Assembly: GCF_014066305.1 (NCBI RefSeq)
Contig: NW_023501057.1
Location: 780,119 to 844,118, forward strand
Length of the DNA stretch: 64,000 nucleotides
Reading direction: 5' to 3'
Source of the DNA: Letharia columbiana
Lineage: Eukaryota; Ascomycota; Lecanoromycetes; Lecanorales; Parmeliaceae
Each line of letters opens with the position of its first letter. The first letter of the stretch is position 1. The notes beneath the pieces were generated by a model. The model saw only the letters and a program-made list of their open reading frames with translations, was not told the origin of the DNA and did not search any database. The position numbers were made by a program, and so were the translations under genes. This document shows positions 1 through 14,270 of the stretch, piece after piece.

Positions 1-1225
1 CACCCAATCGCAGACCATTCCTTCTCCGCAGACAGGCAGACACTAGCTGTGGCCAGAGACAACAACGTTGAGCTCTACAGCAGGTCTGGGAACAAGTTCA
101 GCTTGCAAGATGAGCTGAAGGGACACGACAAGACTGTAACAAGTGTCGACATTGCGCCGAGTACCGGGCGAATCGTCACTTGCTCGCAAGGTGTGTCTGG
201 GGAAAAGGTTAAAGGTACTATGGAAAAAGGCTGACTTGTGGACTCGCAGATCGCAACGCATACGTTTGGGAACCGTCACCTTCCGGCTGGAAGCCTACGC
301 TCGTATTACTCCGCATCAATCGCGCAGCTACATTTGTACGGTGGTCTCCATCGGAGAAGAAATTCGCGGTCGGCTCTGGTGCCCGGGTCATTGCAGTCTG
401 TTATTTTGAGGAGGAGAATGATTGGTGGGTGTCGAAGCATTTGAAGAAGCCCATACGAAGTACCATCACAACTGTGGCATGGCACCCCAACTCGGTCCTT
501 TTGGCGGCGGGATCTACAGATGCGCATGCGAGGGTGTTCTCGAGCTTTATCAAGGGGGTCGATGCTAGACCCGAGAGCAGTGTCTGGGGCGAAAGACTGC
601 CTTTCAACACTGTGTGTGGAGAATTTTTAAATAACTCAGCGGGTTGGGTACATGGCTGTGCTTTTTCGCCAAGCGGCAACGCTCTGGCGTTCACTGCACA
701 TGATAGTAGTATCACAGTCGTCTATCCAAGCGGTCCTGATGAGCCTCCCACCGCCGTCGTCAGCCTTAGCACGCAACTCCTGCCCTTCCTGAGCCTGATC
801 TGGAATGGAGAGAGCGAAATCATTGCTGCTGGATATGTAAGTAATCTTCATGCCTATGGGAACCTGCAGCTGACGCTGGGCAGGACTGCGAAGTATACAG
901 ACTGCGGGGTAACGAGCAAGGCTGGCAGATTGTAGGCTCCATGGAGTCGAAGGGCAGGCCCGGATTGGAGGAAATGCGTGAAGAATCTGCTCTGAACATG
1001 TTTAGGCAAATGGATCTAAAAGGAAAGAGCAAGGACGATACCCAGCTCAAGACAGTGCACCAGAACACCATCGCCACAATTAGAACTTATGATGAAGCTG
1101 GCGGAACCGTCAGAAAGTTCAGCTGTGAGTACCCGCTGGTAGTTGGGGGTTCAGGAAGAACGTCCACATGCTAATTCTTCGCAGCCAGCGGTGTTGATGG
1201 ACGAGTGGTCATATGGTCCACATGA
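1..1225 (+). CDS. ARPC1: Arp2/3 complex subunit 1 (ARPC1/Arc40/Sop2), 5' end outside window
   Basis: WD40 beta-propeller subunit of the Arp2/3 complex, which nucleates branched actin at the cell cortex and endocytic patches. Exons read 1-190, 250-836, 884-1124 and 1185-1225, each joined by a GT-AG intron of 47-60 bp with phase kept throughout. The open frame runs off the left edge, so the first residues are missing; the visible part begins HPIADHSFSADRQTLAVA. Family landmarks are DRNAYVWEP across the first intron, RWSPSEKKFAVGSGARVIAVCYFE, ITTVAWHPNS, GWVHGCAFSPSGNALAF and the C-terminal tail HQNTIATIRTY ... SGVDGRVVIW before TGA at 1223-1225. The Arp2/3 role comes from the family; the exon structure is read directly. 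Confidence 0.93.
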
Positions 1226-3061
1226 GATGAGGGCTTTGTATCGATTCCAAAAAGTATACAACGCATATCTTCCAGGGCGCTTCGCACTGATATGAGAAGA
1301 ATCCCCCAGTCAATGGCCATTGAAGATTAGAAGGGGTTCATGTCGACTGAGGAAAAAGTACAATAGATAAATTCTGTCGTTATAGAACCCTCTGGATGCC
1401 AGAAGTAGGGTGATATTCTAGAAGGCGGTGGTCCAGACTATGATTTTCTCCACAGCCCCTTTTTGTTTCCTCAAGCCCATTCCTATTTATCATCACTTGC
1501 CGAAGCATACTTCATGACATGGTTCTCATCCAGCGGCCGCCTCGATTTCTGAAAGTTATACAACTTCATTGATATTGCACGTACGTTGCTCCGCACATGA
1601 GCGACATGGCACACCAAGACCAACAGCAGGAAATAAGAGACGGTCCTAGAGACCGTGTGGTCACAGCCTAGACCTTTGCGTCAGGAGAGATATTCGATCC
1701 TCCTAGAATCCTCATCCAATAGTACTTGGCTCCAATCCCCGACGTCAAGGAACAATTTTCTCCGCGCCCCTTCAATGCCTTCCCGAACGCAGTGATTGGC
1801 CCTTCAATATCTTATCACTTGGCACACTGACACACGCACACTTTTAGGTCCCTGATGCTGGGGAGAGTTTCTCAAGTCACAATTCTCAAGAATTACCCCT
1901 GTCTCGGCGTAACAGCCAGTCTATGAGAGCAGAAGAGCACTATGCGGGGCCAGCCTTCGAAAATGCTGCAAGTAGCACCAATCCAGTTTCTCTAGCAGAT
2001 GGGGCGAGCTCTGCATCACCGATCGCCTCCGCAGTGAGCCAGAGTCCAGCGAGTGACGCAGGAGTCGACCATCATCCTGCAGCCGCTGCTCCCATAATTA
2101 TCGAAAGTTAGGCGAACCTGCTTCAGACCAACGAAAGCATCTGCACCATGGTTGCCTCAAATCGAGTGCAGCTCTCGTACCAGGTTCCCCCCAGCATCTC
2201 CGCGCTCTGCCGCCAACGCTCGCCGATTCCAGCCCTATGCAACCGACGGCTTTCTATGTCGCTCTGGTAGGGGTTGGGTGAGCTCCCAGTGCTGTTGGCT
2301 AGACTACGTACGGATTTTCGGAGCCCCAATTTTCTCCTTCAGACGTAGTCTTGAGGCTTAAGACATATATTATGTTGGGTGTGTTTACTCTCGAAAATGA
2401 TTCCGAGGCTCAAAACACCCTCTCAAATAAGCAACACTGACAGCGAAATTGGAATCAAGACTGCGCAAATTGCGGATACACTGTGGCACCAGGCCGTGGA
2501 AGCTGAAGATCACGCGGAAAGACTTGAAAGCGTGTACCGCGTGGGCAGTTTGTATTCATTAGTAGAGAGTGTAGTGAGTGGTGCTCTCGCGGCATTAGCA
2601 GGGCAAACGATGGGAGAGGAGGCATTGTACGTGACCGTCATGGCGAGTGAAGATCTGTACAGTTCGCTACTGTGGTAGCAGGCAAAGGGGGAGCTGGATG
2701 GACTGTTGGAGCAATTCATAGAATCCTAGAAGGGCTCATATCAGCGAAAATGAGCGAGCACTAGAAATGGGAATGGATCGTGATCTTATGGGTTCAGCAA
2801 TACGGTGCTAAGTGAGAGGATTTGGTACGAAGAGACGGCATGGCGAATAATTGGACATGTTCAGATATAGAGCATATTACCAGTAGGCGAAGTGGTGAAG
2901 CGAAATATGATACGTACGAGAGTAGTTTTGTTGCCAAGTCCGCCTGAGTTGGGGGAGTGGTAGGAATCCAGAATTTCTTAGAAAGCCATCGCCGTCTTCG
3001 GAACAGCACAAGGGGAGAAAATTCATTGTACCTCAATTCTTGGGAGTACAGGGATTTGAAC
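1226..3061. other. Intergenic, 1.8 kb, no confident gene
   Basis: Several short open frames occur, the longest being 1923-2111 and 2379-2678 on plus. The first is Ala/Ser/Pro-rich; the second begins with a Met-Ile-Pro stretch, is helical-looking and ends at TAG 2676-2678. I recognise no family and cannot join them with convincing splice sites. They may be remnants of a decayed gene or chance frames. The last 300 bp before 3062 would hold the TRM112 promoter. Confidence 0.4.
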
Positions 3062-3804
3062 ATGAAGATTCTGACAGTGAACTTCCTGACCTGTGCCGTC
3101 AAAGCATGCAAGACTTCTTCCCTTTCCTTTCCCCTCCATTTTAAAGACGCGGAGCTCGAGCAGTCGGACATTGAGTACAATGCTTCATTTCTACGGAACA
3201 TCCTTCCTAGGATAGACTGGGAAGCGTTCAAAATTACTGCTAACGAGGTATGTGCCTCGTGTCAGCCACTCAGAATTTTTGCTGTTCTCCTTTGCATACA
3301 TATATCCAATAAGTATGACCTTGCACCACGTCTATACTCTATCGCTGTTTCCTCAATCACGACGTCTCGATCAACCCTCCAATTTTTGTTTATGGAGCTA
3401 GTCACTACTCACCGCTTCTCATCTTTAGCTCGGCTTCACTACCGTTCCCAGTGAAAAGCCAACAATCTCCGCTCCCACGACGGATCTTTCAACTCCTGAC
3501 ATCGTCAACACGACCTCCCATACGGAAGTTTCCCACGACAAGGTAATGCGAGACCTGCACACCCTTCTCCTCGAGACCGAAGTTCGCGAGGGTAAGATGG
3601 TATGCGGCAATTGTGGGCATGAGTACAGGATAAAGGAGGGGATTGCCAATTTTCTGTTGCCCAGTCATCTTGGTGAGCTGTCTCCGTTCATACTTGTGAT
3701 TTTTACTCTACATTTACGGCTTGATCTGCAAGAATCTGCTTCTTGTCTTCTAAGCAGTCAAGCCAATCTATGGAAAGGGTCTTGGCTCATCGGTTGTAGT
3801 CTGA
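3062..3804 (+). CDS. TRM112: Trm112, methyltransferase activator subunit
   Basis: Small zinc-binding partner that stabilises and activates several methyltransferases acting on tRNA, 18S rRNA and the release factor eRF1 (Trm9, Trm11, Bud23, Mtq2 in yeast). Exons 3062-3247, 3429-3672 and 3758-3804; the first intron is unusually long here (181 bp). The start MKILTVNFLTCAVKACK matches the family. The zinc-knuckle part reads VCGNCGHEYRIKEGIANFLLP near the C terminus. The third exon adds about 14 residues after SHLV, beyond where most homologues stop; unspliced, the frame would instead run to 3875. The body of the gene is secure and the 3' end is uncertain. Confidence 0.88.
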
Positions 3805-4333
3805 CCGAGCATGGACCATCCGAAGGATATTCGGTGAAAGTGCATGTCTGGAGAAGGCCGCAGATGGAACATTGAAGCACGCTCGAGGATATCCAAAGGT
3901 TAGACAACTAAAAAAGCGAGGTGTTTTAGCAGAATTCGAATGACGCTAGGGCACGGAGCCTGTTCGCATTCTTGACATATTTCTCCATTTCTGAAGAGCA
4001 GGTTTTTGGAGACCTTCTACAAAGGTGGGGGAGATAGAGATGCTTTTCTGGATGAGCAGTGGATTTCACAGGAATCCAAGCACCCTAAAAGCATCATATC
4101 AGATAGTGATTTAGTATACATTATTTTTCGGCGACCTCAATGCGCACGCTTCCAGATAGCTGACCCAAGCACCCAGCCCTTCCAGCTTGATTTTCACTGG
4201 AAGTCGCCTGACGTTTTTAGAAACGCCTTGGATGCTGTGATAGCTTGATGCAACGCTGATGGACTTGGCCGCCAAAGACTTATCTACCAACATGACGTGT
4301 AGATATAACAAAAGTCAGACATGAAGGAAGATG
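3805..4333 (+). other. Unrecognised decayed coding remnant between TRM112 and SET1
   Basis: Two protein-like stretches are visible on plus. One near 3845-3910 reads KAADGTLKHARGYPKVRQL. The other, from about 4005 to 4248, contains DRDAFLDEQWISQ and LDFHWKSPDVF and ends at a TGA. Near 4022-4032 the first part of the second stretch (VFGDLLQRWG) runs in a different frame from the rest, with a TAG in frame, so a small indel is likely. I do not recognise the family. A pseudogene fragment is the simplest reading; a short gene with an unseen intron is possible. Confidence 0.35.
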
Positions 4334-7300
4334 TCAATTGAGAAAGCCTTTGCAACGTGCAGTGCCACAAAGACAAGGTATTCGATCATCGCTGCCCCAT
4401 TCCCGTTCGAATTTGTAGTCATATGTGAGTTCTTCATCTGAGCAAAGATTAGTGTGAGCTTCGGGGAAGAAGAGAGGTAGTAGAAGAAGAAGAGACCTAC
4501 TTTGCCCAATGTCCCGGAGGGCATAGATGACAATTCGCTTGCTGCCTTCTACTTTGATGATCTTGGCGGTGCAATTTGGATCACAGCTGTGATTGATGAA
4601 ACGTGCGATGCCACCGCGCTTCGTAGCGTCGATGACGGTATTTTCGTCGATTCTGAAAAGGTAGCTGCTGCCGATCCCGCTCTTCAAGTATTGCCGTTCT
4701 CGCATGTCGGCCACCTGCTGTCGCACCTTCTCGCCAACGTACTCTATGATCATGTCATTGGCAGCGATGTTCTCCATTGCGTAAAGTCCCCAATTGTGGA
4801 TGGCAGAACGAGCAAATTTGACAGGCTTCTTTCGTTTCTTGAGCTGATTGAAGCGGATCGCGTCACCTTCGCCATTGGATGTGGCCAGCACCTGTTTTTG
4901 GGCGGCAATATCGGCGACGAGACGACGATTGTTGACACGGTTCGACCGTGAGGACGACTTGGATTGGGTTTTCGCCAACGCCAGCGCCACGGCTTCCGCA
5001 GCGGCAGCAACAGGGTCATCCTTCGCCTGGGCTTCCCGTTCTTCGCGAGCTTTCTGAACCTTGATCCGATGGGGCAGGTACTTGGACTTTTCCGACTCCA
5101 AGATTTTCGTGGTCCCTTCAGTCCTGGCGCAGCCTGTGGAGTTTGGTACATAATAACCGTCGATGTTGGTCTCGGCTCTAATGACGCCCCTCTCACCACC
5201 ACGATTAAGCGCCTTGATCTCTTTTTGCTTCCAGGCCCATAGGGAGACATTACCCAGACTTGCCTCGGATCGATCAGCCAGGACTTGTCGCAGGTATCGT
5301 AGGTCTTCTTCGTCTTTGACATTATGCTGCCATCCGTCCAAGTCAAGCACTACATTCGGATCCTCAGCAACCGTGCGCTGAGGTTCCCCCTTCGTTGCAC
5401 TCCATTCGTTCTCAGCTGTTGCTTGCTCTGTAGGTTCAATCACCACTTCAGGCTGGATTTCCCCAATCTTCGGAGCATTTGCCATTATCTCATTAAATTC
5501 AGCCTTGGCTTGCCGCTTCTTGAGGGCTTCTCGCTCTTCGAAGACCTGCTTCTTGGTCTTCTTCTTCTTTCCTTTTGTCTGTTTTGATGTTACCAATCTG
5601 CTCTCGGAATCGAGGTCCGGCGTTTCGCTAATATCTTTCGATGGATTGTCAGCTAGACCGTCCATTTCAAAGAACTGGATGCCTGTGACCGAAGAATCGA
5701 TCTCTATTGTCGAAGAAGGTACAAGGACATTTCCGTCGTCTTTGCTAATCCCGAATAACTCTTCATCTTCCTTCTGCTTCTTTTTGTCAGCAATGTCCTG
5801 GATAAGTCGTTTTCTCTTCTTGGACGTTTGTTGAACTTTGCTGGCATCCCGAGAAATCTCCTGATCTATATCGGTCATAGCTGGCGTGACATCATCAGTA
5901 TCTTCCTCGTCAGGCATCGTACTCCATGCTGAAGCTCTACTGTGCCGGCGAGTTTTCTTCGGTGTTGGGTTGGTGCTCTCGTTTTCCGACATGTCTGACG
6001 CAATGCTCATCCGGCTCGCTGGCCTACTGTCCTGCTCTTCGGTATCTCTTGTGAAAGTAGTACGCCGTTCATCTTCCGAATCCTCGTCATCGTCTCGAAA
6101 TGTGGGCAAACGATGGTGAAGTCCACGGACTGCCATCTTCTTAGGAGCTTTCTGCTTACGCCGTTCATCTGTGAAACCAACGTTCTCTCGCTTACCACCG
6201 ACTCCTTTCCGAATTCTGGGCAGAGTAGTAACGTTCAACGTCGAAGTCGCCAGGGGCCGACGGCCATTGATCAAGACATCGCTCCTCGAATCTGGCGTAC
6301 CGTTTGGCGGTGTTTCGCTCATGTCAAATTTGGAACCGCTTCCTCTCCTGTCGTTCGGATCTGTGATATTCAGTCTCCGTCTTTTATCCGCATGCCGGTC
6401 AGGATCCAGAAAGTCATATAGAGTTGGTGCTGCAAGCTTGAGTCGGACATCCTGCATGAGCTTGACTTGGAGCTCAGTTCTGAGAACTTCTGCCGCTTCG
6501 CTGACGGGGTCGAGGTTCTTAGCTCTTTGCTTTTTTTCCTCCTCGAGATCCAGCTCATCCTCCCTTTGAACCCTTTCCCGCTCTGCCTTTTCACGTTGCT
6601 CTGCAATAGCTCTCTCAGGAGTGGGGCTTCTTTCGTAATTGGGATTTCCAAACTCATGACACTCCATGTTCATGATGTAGGTGAACAATTCACGCAAACG
6701 ATACGCTTTGTAGCATTTGACCGCAGCTTCCTCGCCTCGTTTCGAATTCTCGAATATCACATAATACCCTGTCTTGTCGCACCTCACTTGCTCCCAATTC
6801 TCGTTCTTGAGTCTCTTCTTCAGATGTGGTACCGTTTTAGGCATTACAGGCACGTAACAATGAGCAATGAAGATATACGGATCGCGCTTAATTTGATCCA
6901 ATATGGGCTTCTCCTCTATCGAGCCTGGGTAGTCGACTTCCGCAGCCTTTCTGGAAGCATCGAATTGCGAAGGTGGCTGTTGTATTGCAGTGGATCGTGG
7001 TAATGGCGTCGTTGGTACTAGTGGTGGTGGCAGGTTGGGCCGCACAGGAAATTTCGCAGAAGGACCTTTTGGCGCAGATGGAGGAGGCCCCGGTATCTCC
7101 ATACTCGTTTCCTTCTTTGGCATTTCCACCTTTTTCTCTTTGTATCGCTGTCTTTCCTTGGCCTTGGCCAGTGCACGCCGGCCCACAGACCCATCACGAT
7201 CAAGTTCAGCAAAAACAGGACAGAGACCAACCCTAGTCTGACCGTCTTTGCATTCTAGGTGAGCTTTCTTTGCAGCAGCGCTTGCAGATGTGGCCGGCCC

Positions 7301-8397
7301 GCCGCGAAGCGACCGACTGTCCTTGTATCTAATAAGGCATATACCCAGAAAGCTACCGTTCTCCGGATCAGTGTGACTAGTGATGTCTGCTATGTCTCCA
7401 AAGCTAGAGAAAAGATGACGTATTTGGTTGACAGGGGTAAGAGGATCAAATCCGGTCACCACGATTCTAATTGGCGGTCCAGGCCCAATCGACGTTTCCT
7501 TGTCATACTGGTAAGCTTTTAATGAGTACGGTGCGATTCGGTGGCGGTTCTTGTGCTTGTTTGCAGCTCCTTTGGTATAGTTAGAAATTCTTAATCGGGG
7601 GTCTGTTGGGGAAGCCCCATCTTCCTACAAAGAAATTCCATTAGCTTGCCCAAAGCCTGAAACAAACACGTAAATGTACACATTGCAATCAAACACACCT
7701 CTTCGCCAAATGGACTGAACTGAACCTGACGGCTTCTCTTTTCCTTTCCCTTCAGCGTTTTGTCTAAATCGGGGTCGTAAACGGCTTGGAATCCCTTGAC
7801 CTCCCCTTTGCCAGGCCGTGCCGACAGCGCGGCTGGCAGTTGGGCACGTGCAAAATCCAAGCCTCGATAAATCGACGGTCCTTCCACTTGGTCTCGCGGG
7901 GGTGATAGTGCCGAGTTTCCAGCTGAGAGATGCTCATCATGAGTTCGCCTTTTGGGCGGCGAATTATTACCATTCGCTCGAGGAGAGGAGTCCGTGTTGG
8001 TGAGGGGCGTTAGGCTTGTGGATTTGTGTGGTTCATCTTGATGCGCCATGTTGGCATCTCTGTTGACTGCACTGAAGATAGAAGATGTAGTGCTCGTAGA
8101 GCTAGTGGAGCCAACTTCATGTGCGATGTCGCTGTTCGCAATTTCGTTCTCCTCATGCGTCAGCGAGCTTGACATTGCGTTGAAATGGCCATTTGGTGTT
8201 CCGTGGGCAAGGGTGTCGATTTCGCCCTCGCCGTCAGAGGGAGCAGGAGGTGCAGAAAGCGCGCTAGAGGAACAAGACAGGCCAACGGACGGGGACTGGT
8301 GTCTTCTGCGATCCTGAGAAGCTTTGGAACGTTTTTGTTGGAGCACTGAAGGAGCAGTAGGGAAGAAATCGGCAAAGCCCTTTGACGAGCGCGACAT
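4334..8397 (-). CDS. SET1: Set1, histone H3 lysine-4 methyltransferase (COMPASS catalytic subunit)
   Basis: Catalytic subunit of COMPASS, which methylates H3K4 at active genes. Exons on minus: 8397-7699, 7624-4501 and 4437-4334, about 1308 residues. The N terminus MSRSSKGFADFFPTAPSVLQ is the typical fungal Set1 start. An RRM-like segment begins near residue 285 (VTGFDPLTPVNQIRHLF). A long acidic/basic region with low-complexity stretches follows, then the n-SET region, the SET domain (about 1190-1290) with YVGEKVRQQVADMRE and the cofactor/catalytic motif FINHSCDPNC, and post-SET CLCGTARCKGFLN. The last intron (4438-4500, 63 bp) lies inside the SET core and has no in-frame stop. Read unspliced it inserts 21 foreign residues before EELTYDY. 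Plus-strand open frames over this gene are shadows. Confidence 0.95.
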
Positions 8398-10688
8398 CCT
8401 TGGAGATGGTTTCTATCTGTACCGTTTGAGATGCACCATTTCGCCGCTCCAACTAGCTATCCCAAAAAATGTGACCGCCGGTTTGTCTCTCATGTACTGA
8501 TTATGGAGGCTTGAGATTCTGGAAGCAGATATTGTGCGCTGTGGCTTCGCACGCGGTGGGAGGGGTCTGGGCTAACGCGATCACCGGCAGAGTGAATGTC
8601 AGGCAGATAACAATTCGATTGGTGGATTCAAGTCTGTGAATGAACCTCGCATGAGTGAGGTAAGAAAAGGGCAGCGAAGTCAGAACAAAGTTGGGTTTCA
8701 GAGGGTAGGCAAATGGCAGGCACTGGTCATGAGCAGCAACTGGATGTAGTGAGGTTACGGTTGCTTTCACATTTCCCAAAAAACCCCGTAATTTTAGCCG
8801 ATTCCTGATTCCGAGCCGCCGAAAACGAATCAAATCATGGCGGATCGCCTTCTTCTATACACCTTCACGCGGTTTAGTACAGGGCCTTTATCCTACAGTA
8901 CACGAAGACAAACATAATTATTTGGTGGATATGTCACTACATCAAAGCCTAAGAAATTCGCGCGGCGCCTTGATCAATGACGACAGCGGCAATAGTTACC
9001 AGAGGCCATCATTCTGGATGCTGCAGCACAACTTTACCAGCAGCTTCGCTCAACACGAAAGCAAGAGCAGAGGCGTGGACTACAAACGGAGCCTCAGGGC
9101 TGTTTTCTATCATCTGTCCTTTGCCGCAGAGGTCCATTTGACAGGTCTATTAATATCGCCGCTCGCGAAATCGAACATCTTCTGCATTGCTGAAGTGTAT
9201 TAAGCTAACACAAAGTCCAATGGAAACCTGAGTTTGATGTTGAAGCAGAAACTATTCCTCATCTCGCCTTCAGCCTGTGACGACGAACAGGTCTGCCTAG
9301 AGTGACCACATCCGAGCAGAAGCCCCTTCGGGTATTTGGGAAAGATAGTACTCAAACAAAGATGTGGATGATCTTCGGATCATTATGAGGCAAGGGTTCG
9401 AGTGTGCCTAGGCCAGCACTGATTGATATGAGCAAAGGGGTGACATAGTTCCGGAACTTCCATTCCCTTCCAGTCGCCTCTGGGACCGGTATCTTTCGTC
9501 TGCAATGTCCGATATATGGGACTGGCAATAATGAATCTAGCCCTTGTTGCATGGTGACAGGTATTCTGTAGATGACGGTGCAACTCCTCCGCTTGCTCAA
9601 AGCTAAAAGCTGCCATTGGCGGAGCTGGAACACCATTTTCTTCTGCGAAAGGCACTGATCAACATTGGTGGTGGGTTCCCGTTGTAGTTTAGATGTTTGC
9701 TAATGCTGTCTCAGTTCTGTAAGAGTTGGACTTCAGATGTGAGGACCGAAGGTGAAATCAAAGCTCCCGGCTTTCCCTTACTGCCAGTTACAATAAAGGG
9801 AAAATTGAGTGCTGGACGAGGTCTTGATCTACGCACCGAGTCTAGTAGATGACGTGCTTAATAAGTAGCTGAATCCTGGAGATCTGAGGCTGTATCGCCT
9901 GCCGTCACACAAACTTCTCAAAGCTCAAAGTCCTAAGTAGTGGCAAAGGGTGACTGTCTTAGGATCACAGGGTTATAGAACTGTAAGATTGTAAAATTGG
10001 CCTACTAGAAGAGCTACTAGAGGAAACGGCAGTCCGTAAAATGTCCAAGGCAAATGAATGCATGGTCGAAGTCATGATTTCCAGAATTGAAAAGACACCT
10101 TGGGAAGCCTAGAGCACAGTTGTCGTTCTGCCCTTGGTCACATCGTGTTCCCGGATCTCTACCATTCAATATCCGGTATTGTCGTAAGTGGGTAAGGCTG
10201 GATACCGGCATGGTTGGTGCTGCCTTTGATGCAGCAGCATGCAAGCTCCATTTTGCAAGCGGCGCTACTGCAAGGAACGCTTTCGGCGCTCGTATAATGT
10301 GCATGCTATTTTTGGTTCTTTGCCATGACATTTTTGCTCCAGGACAGGACAAAGGTAGGTAGTCATAAACTGGACTGCGCCTGTCTCGCCACGTACGTGC
10401 AAAGTTGTGTAAGAAGACAAACACGAAAGCAGAGAAAAGGGGCAAGGTCTCAGCCTTCATGTCATTTGCTGGGCTGTTAGCGCGTCGTTTCGGAGTGACA
10501 CTGACAGGGGTAAATCCGTCAAAGCTATAAACAACAAGCTTGCCTCCTTCACAACCTCAACATCTTCCCGACCAACCCCCTACCTTCTCCACTAGATCGT
10601 GTTGACTGTGGTCTCATCAGTTTCAAAAACACTCAAGTATTTACTTCTTTGAAAATCTCGCTTCAACACCCTCTCGTTCATTGCAAAC
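8398..10688. other. Intergenic, 2.3 kb, SET1 and GFA1 upstream regions
   Basis: Only short frames without recognisable family features (for example 8501-8833 minus and 10017-10460 minus). No tRNA or repeat was recognised. The last 150 bp before 10689 is pyrimidine-rich (CTTCACAACCTCAACATC and similar), typical of the 5' leader of a strongly expressed fungal gene, here GFA1. SET1 transcription presumably begins within the left few hundred bases. Confidence 0.5.
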
Positions 10689-12963
<2,275 letters not shown>

Positions 12964-13347
12964 ATGATGACGGTCAAGGGATCGGGTTCAATATGGTTGA
13001 GGCCAGTTCAATTGGACGAAGCCTTTCTTTGGCGCTGTGAGGGTGGTCCGAAAAGCATGGAATGGGATAGCAGTCACGAATAGATAGACGATTCGCAATG
13101 AAATTAAAACAGCATACTCCACATTGTTGTGCTCCCTTTTCCTTCCTCGTTCAAACGCTGTTGGCGGACGACGCAACTGGGTGGGGCAAGTCGAGATCGG
13201 AGTGGTCTTCCAAGCGAATTACGATTGCAATTGCAATTGGCCACGCTTGTTTCCGATCCGAACTGTTGATATCTTTTCATCATTTGCCCAGTACATGAGT
13301 GCATATAATGGCATCGCTGAAAGGCCCTGGTGAGACCCAAATTCACG
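12964..13347. other. Intergenic GFA1-RIB4, 384 bp
   Basis: Tandem (+/+) spacing that must hold the GFA1 3' end and the RIB4 promoter. No open frame of interest and no repeat was seen. Confidence 0.5.
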
Positions 13348-14073
13348 ATGGCAAGTGCCCTGTTCCGCCCATCCCCAAATTACCTAGCTAATGCTTCGCC
13401 ATCATCAGGCTCCAACCTCCGCATAGCCATAGTCCACGCCAGATGGAACATACAAATGGTTTCGGCTCTCGTGGCGGGTGCGCGCAAATCACTGTTAGCT
13501 TCTGGCGTCAGAGAAGAGAACATAGTGGTTCAAGACGTGCCGGGCAGCTATGAACTGCCCTTCGCTGTGCAAAGGTTTCTTATGACCCCCTCCTGTACGT
13601 CAGCTTAAAATGCCGATTGATTCGTTCTTCCCAGAATGTACACATCCTCACAGATTGAATCCTCGAACAACCCCACTGGGCCCATCTCAGCGGTCACGGA
13701 TCTGCTGTCCTCCGCTTCCTTGACCGACCTCACCATGCCAGAACCCACCGCCTCCTCTCCACAAAACTCGTCCAAGTCTTCGACGGCACCTTTGGCAACA
13801 CCATTCTCAGCGATCATTGCAATTGGCGTTCTTGTAAAAGGCGAGACCATGCACTTTGAATACATTGCTGACGCAACATCACATGGCTTGATGAAGGTGC
13901 AACTGGATCTAGGAGTGCCGGTTGTATTCGGATTGTTGACATTGCTAAACGAGGAGCAGGGCAGGGCGAGGGCGGGAATGGATGGTGAACACTGTCATGG
14001 GGAAGACTGGGGCAGAGTAGCTGTTGAGCTGGGCGTGAAGAGGCAGGTTTGGGCGGAGGGAAAATTCTCATGA
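13348..14073 (+). CDS. RIB4: 6,7-dimethyl-8-ribityllumazine synthase
   Basis: Penultimate step of riboflavin synthesis: condenses 5-amino-6-ribitylaminouracil with 3,4-dihydroxy-2-butanone-4-phosphate. Exons 13348-13574 and 13635-14073, 221 residues. Motifs are IAIVHARWN near the N terminus (substrate-binding region), VPGSYELPFAVQR and GVLVKGETMHFEYIADA, which carries the catalytic His region, then VPVVFGLLT. Between exon 2 start and GVLVKGET there is a roughly 50-residue Ser/Thr/Pro-rich insertion that bacterial enzymes lack; fungal homologues often have an insert here. ATG 13348 is chosen because it gives MASALFRPSPNYL and there is no upstream in-frame ATG nearby. Its 3' end converges on PRE10, 197 bp away. 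Confidence 0.93.
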
Positions 14074-14270
14074 CAAAGGGAGCATCCAGGCAATGCACGC
14101 TCATGTACGCCATTAGCAGGAAAATTGGTCCACATACGGCCTTCAAAATTGTGTGAGCAGCCACATAGGTTGAAGTATCGAAGTGGGAATCTCAAGTACC
14201 AGACAAAGCGCCGCATAGGCACCTGACGCATGCTAAAATTGTATTATTACACCATTTGCATCTGTCCAGC

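Noticed and set aside
1923..2740. A coiled-coil protein gene left of TRM112
   Set aside because: Frames cannot be joined by credible GT-AG introns and no family was recognised; kept only as an unresolved intergenic note.
4502..7241. Long plus-strand open frames opposite SET1
   Set aside because: They follow the codon structure of SET1 on the other strand, have no family motifs and no splice logic of their own.
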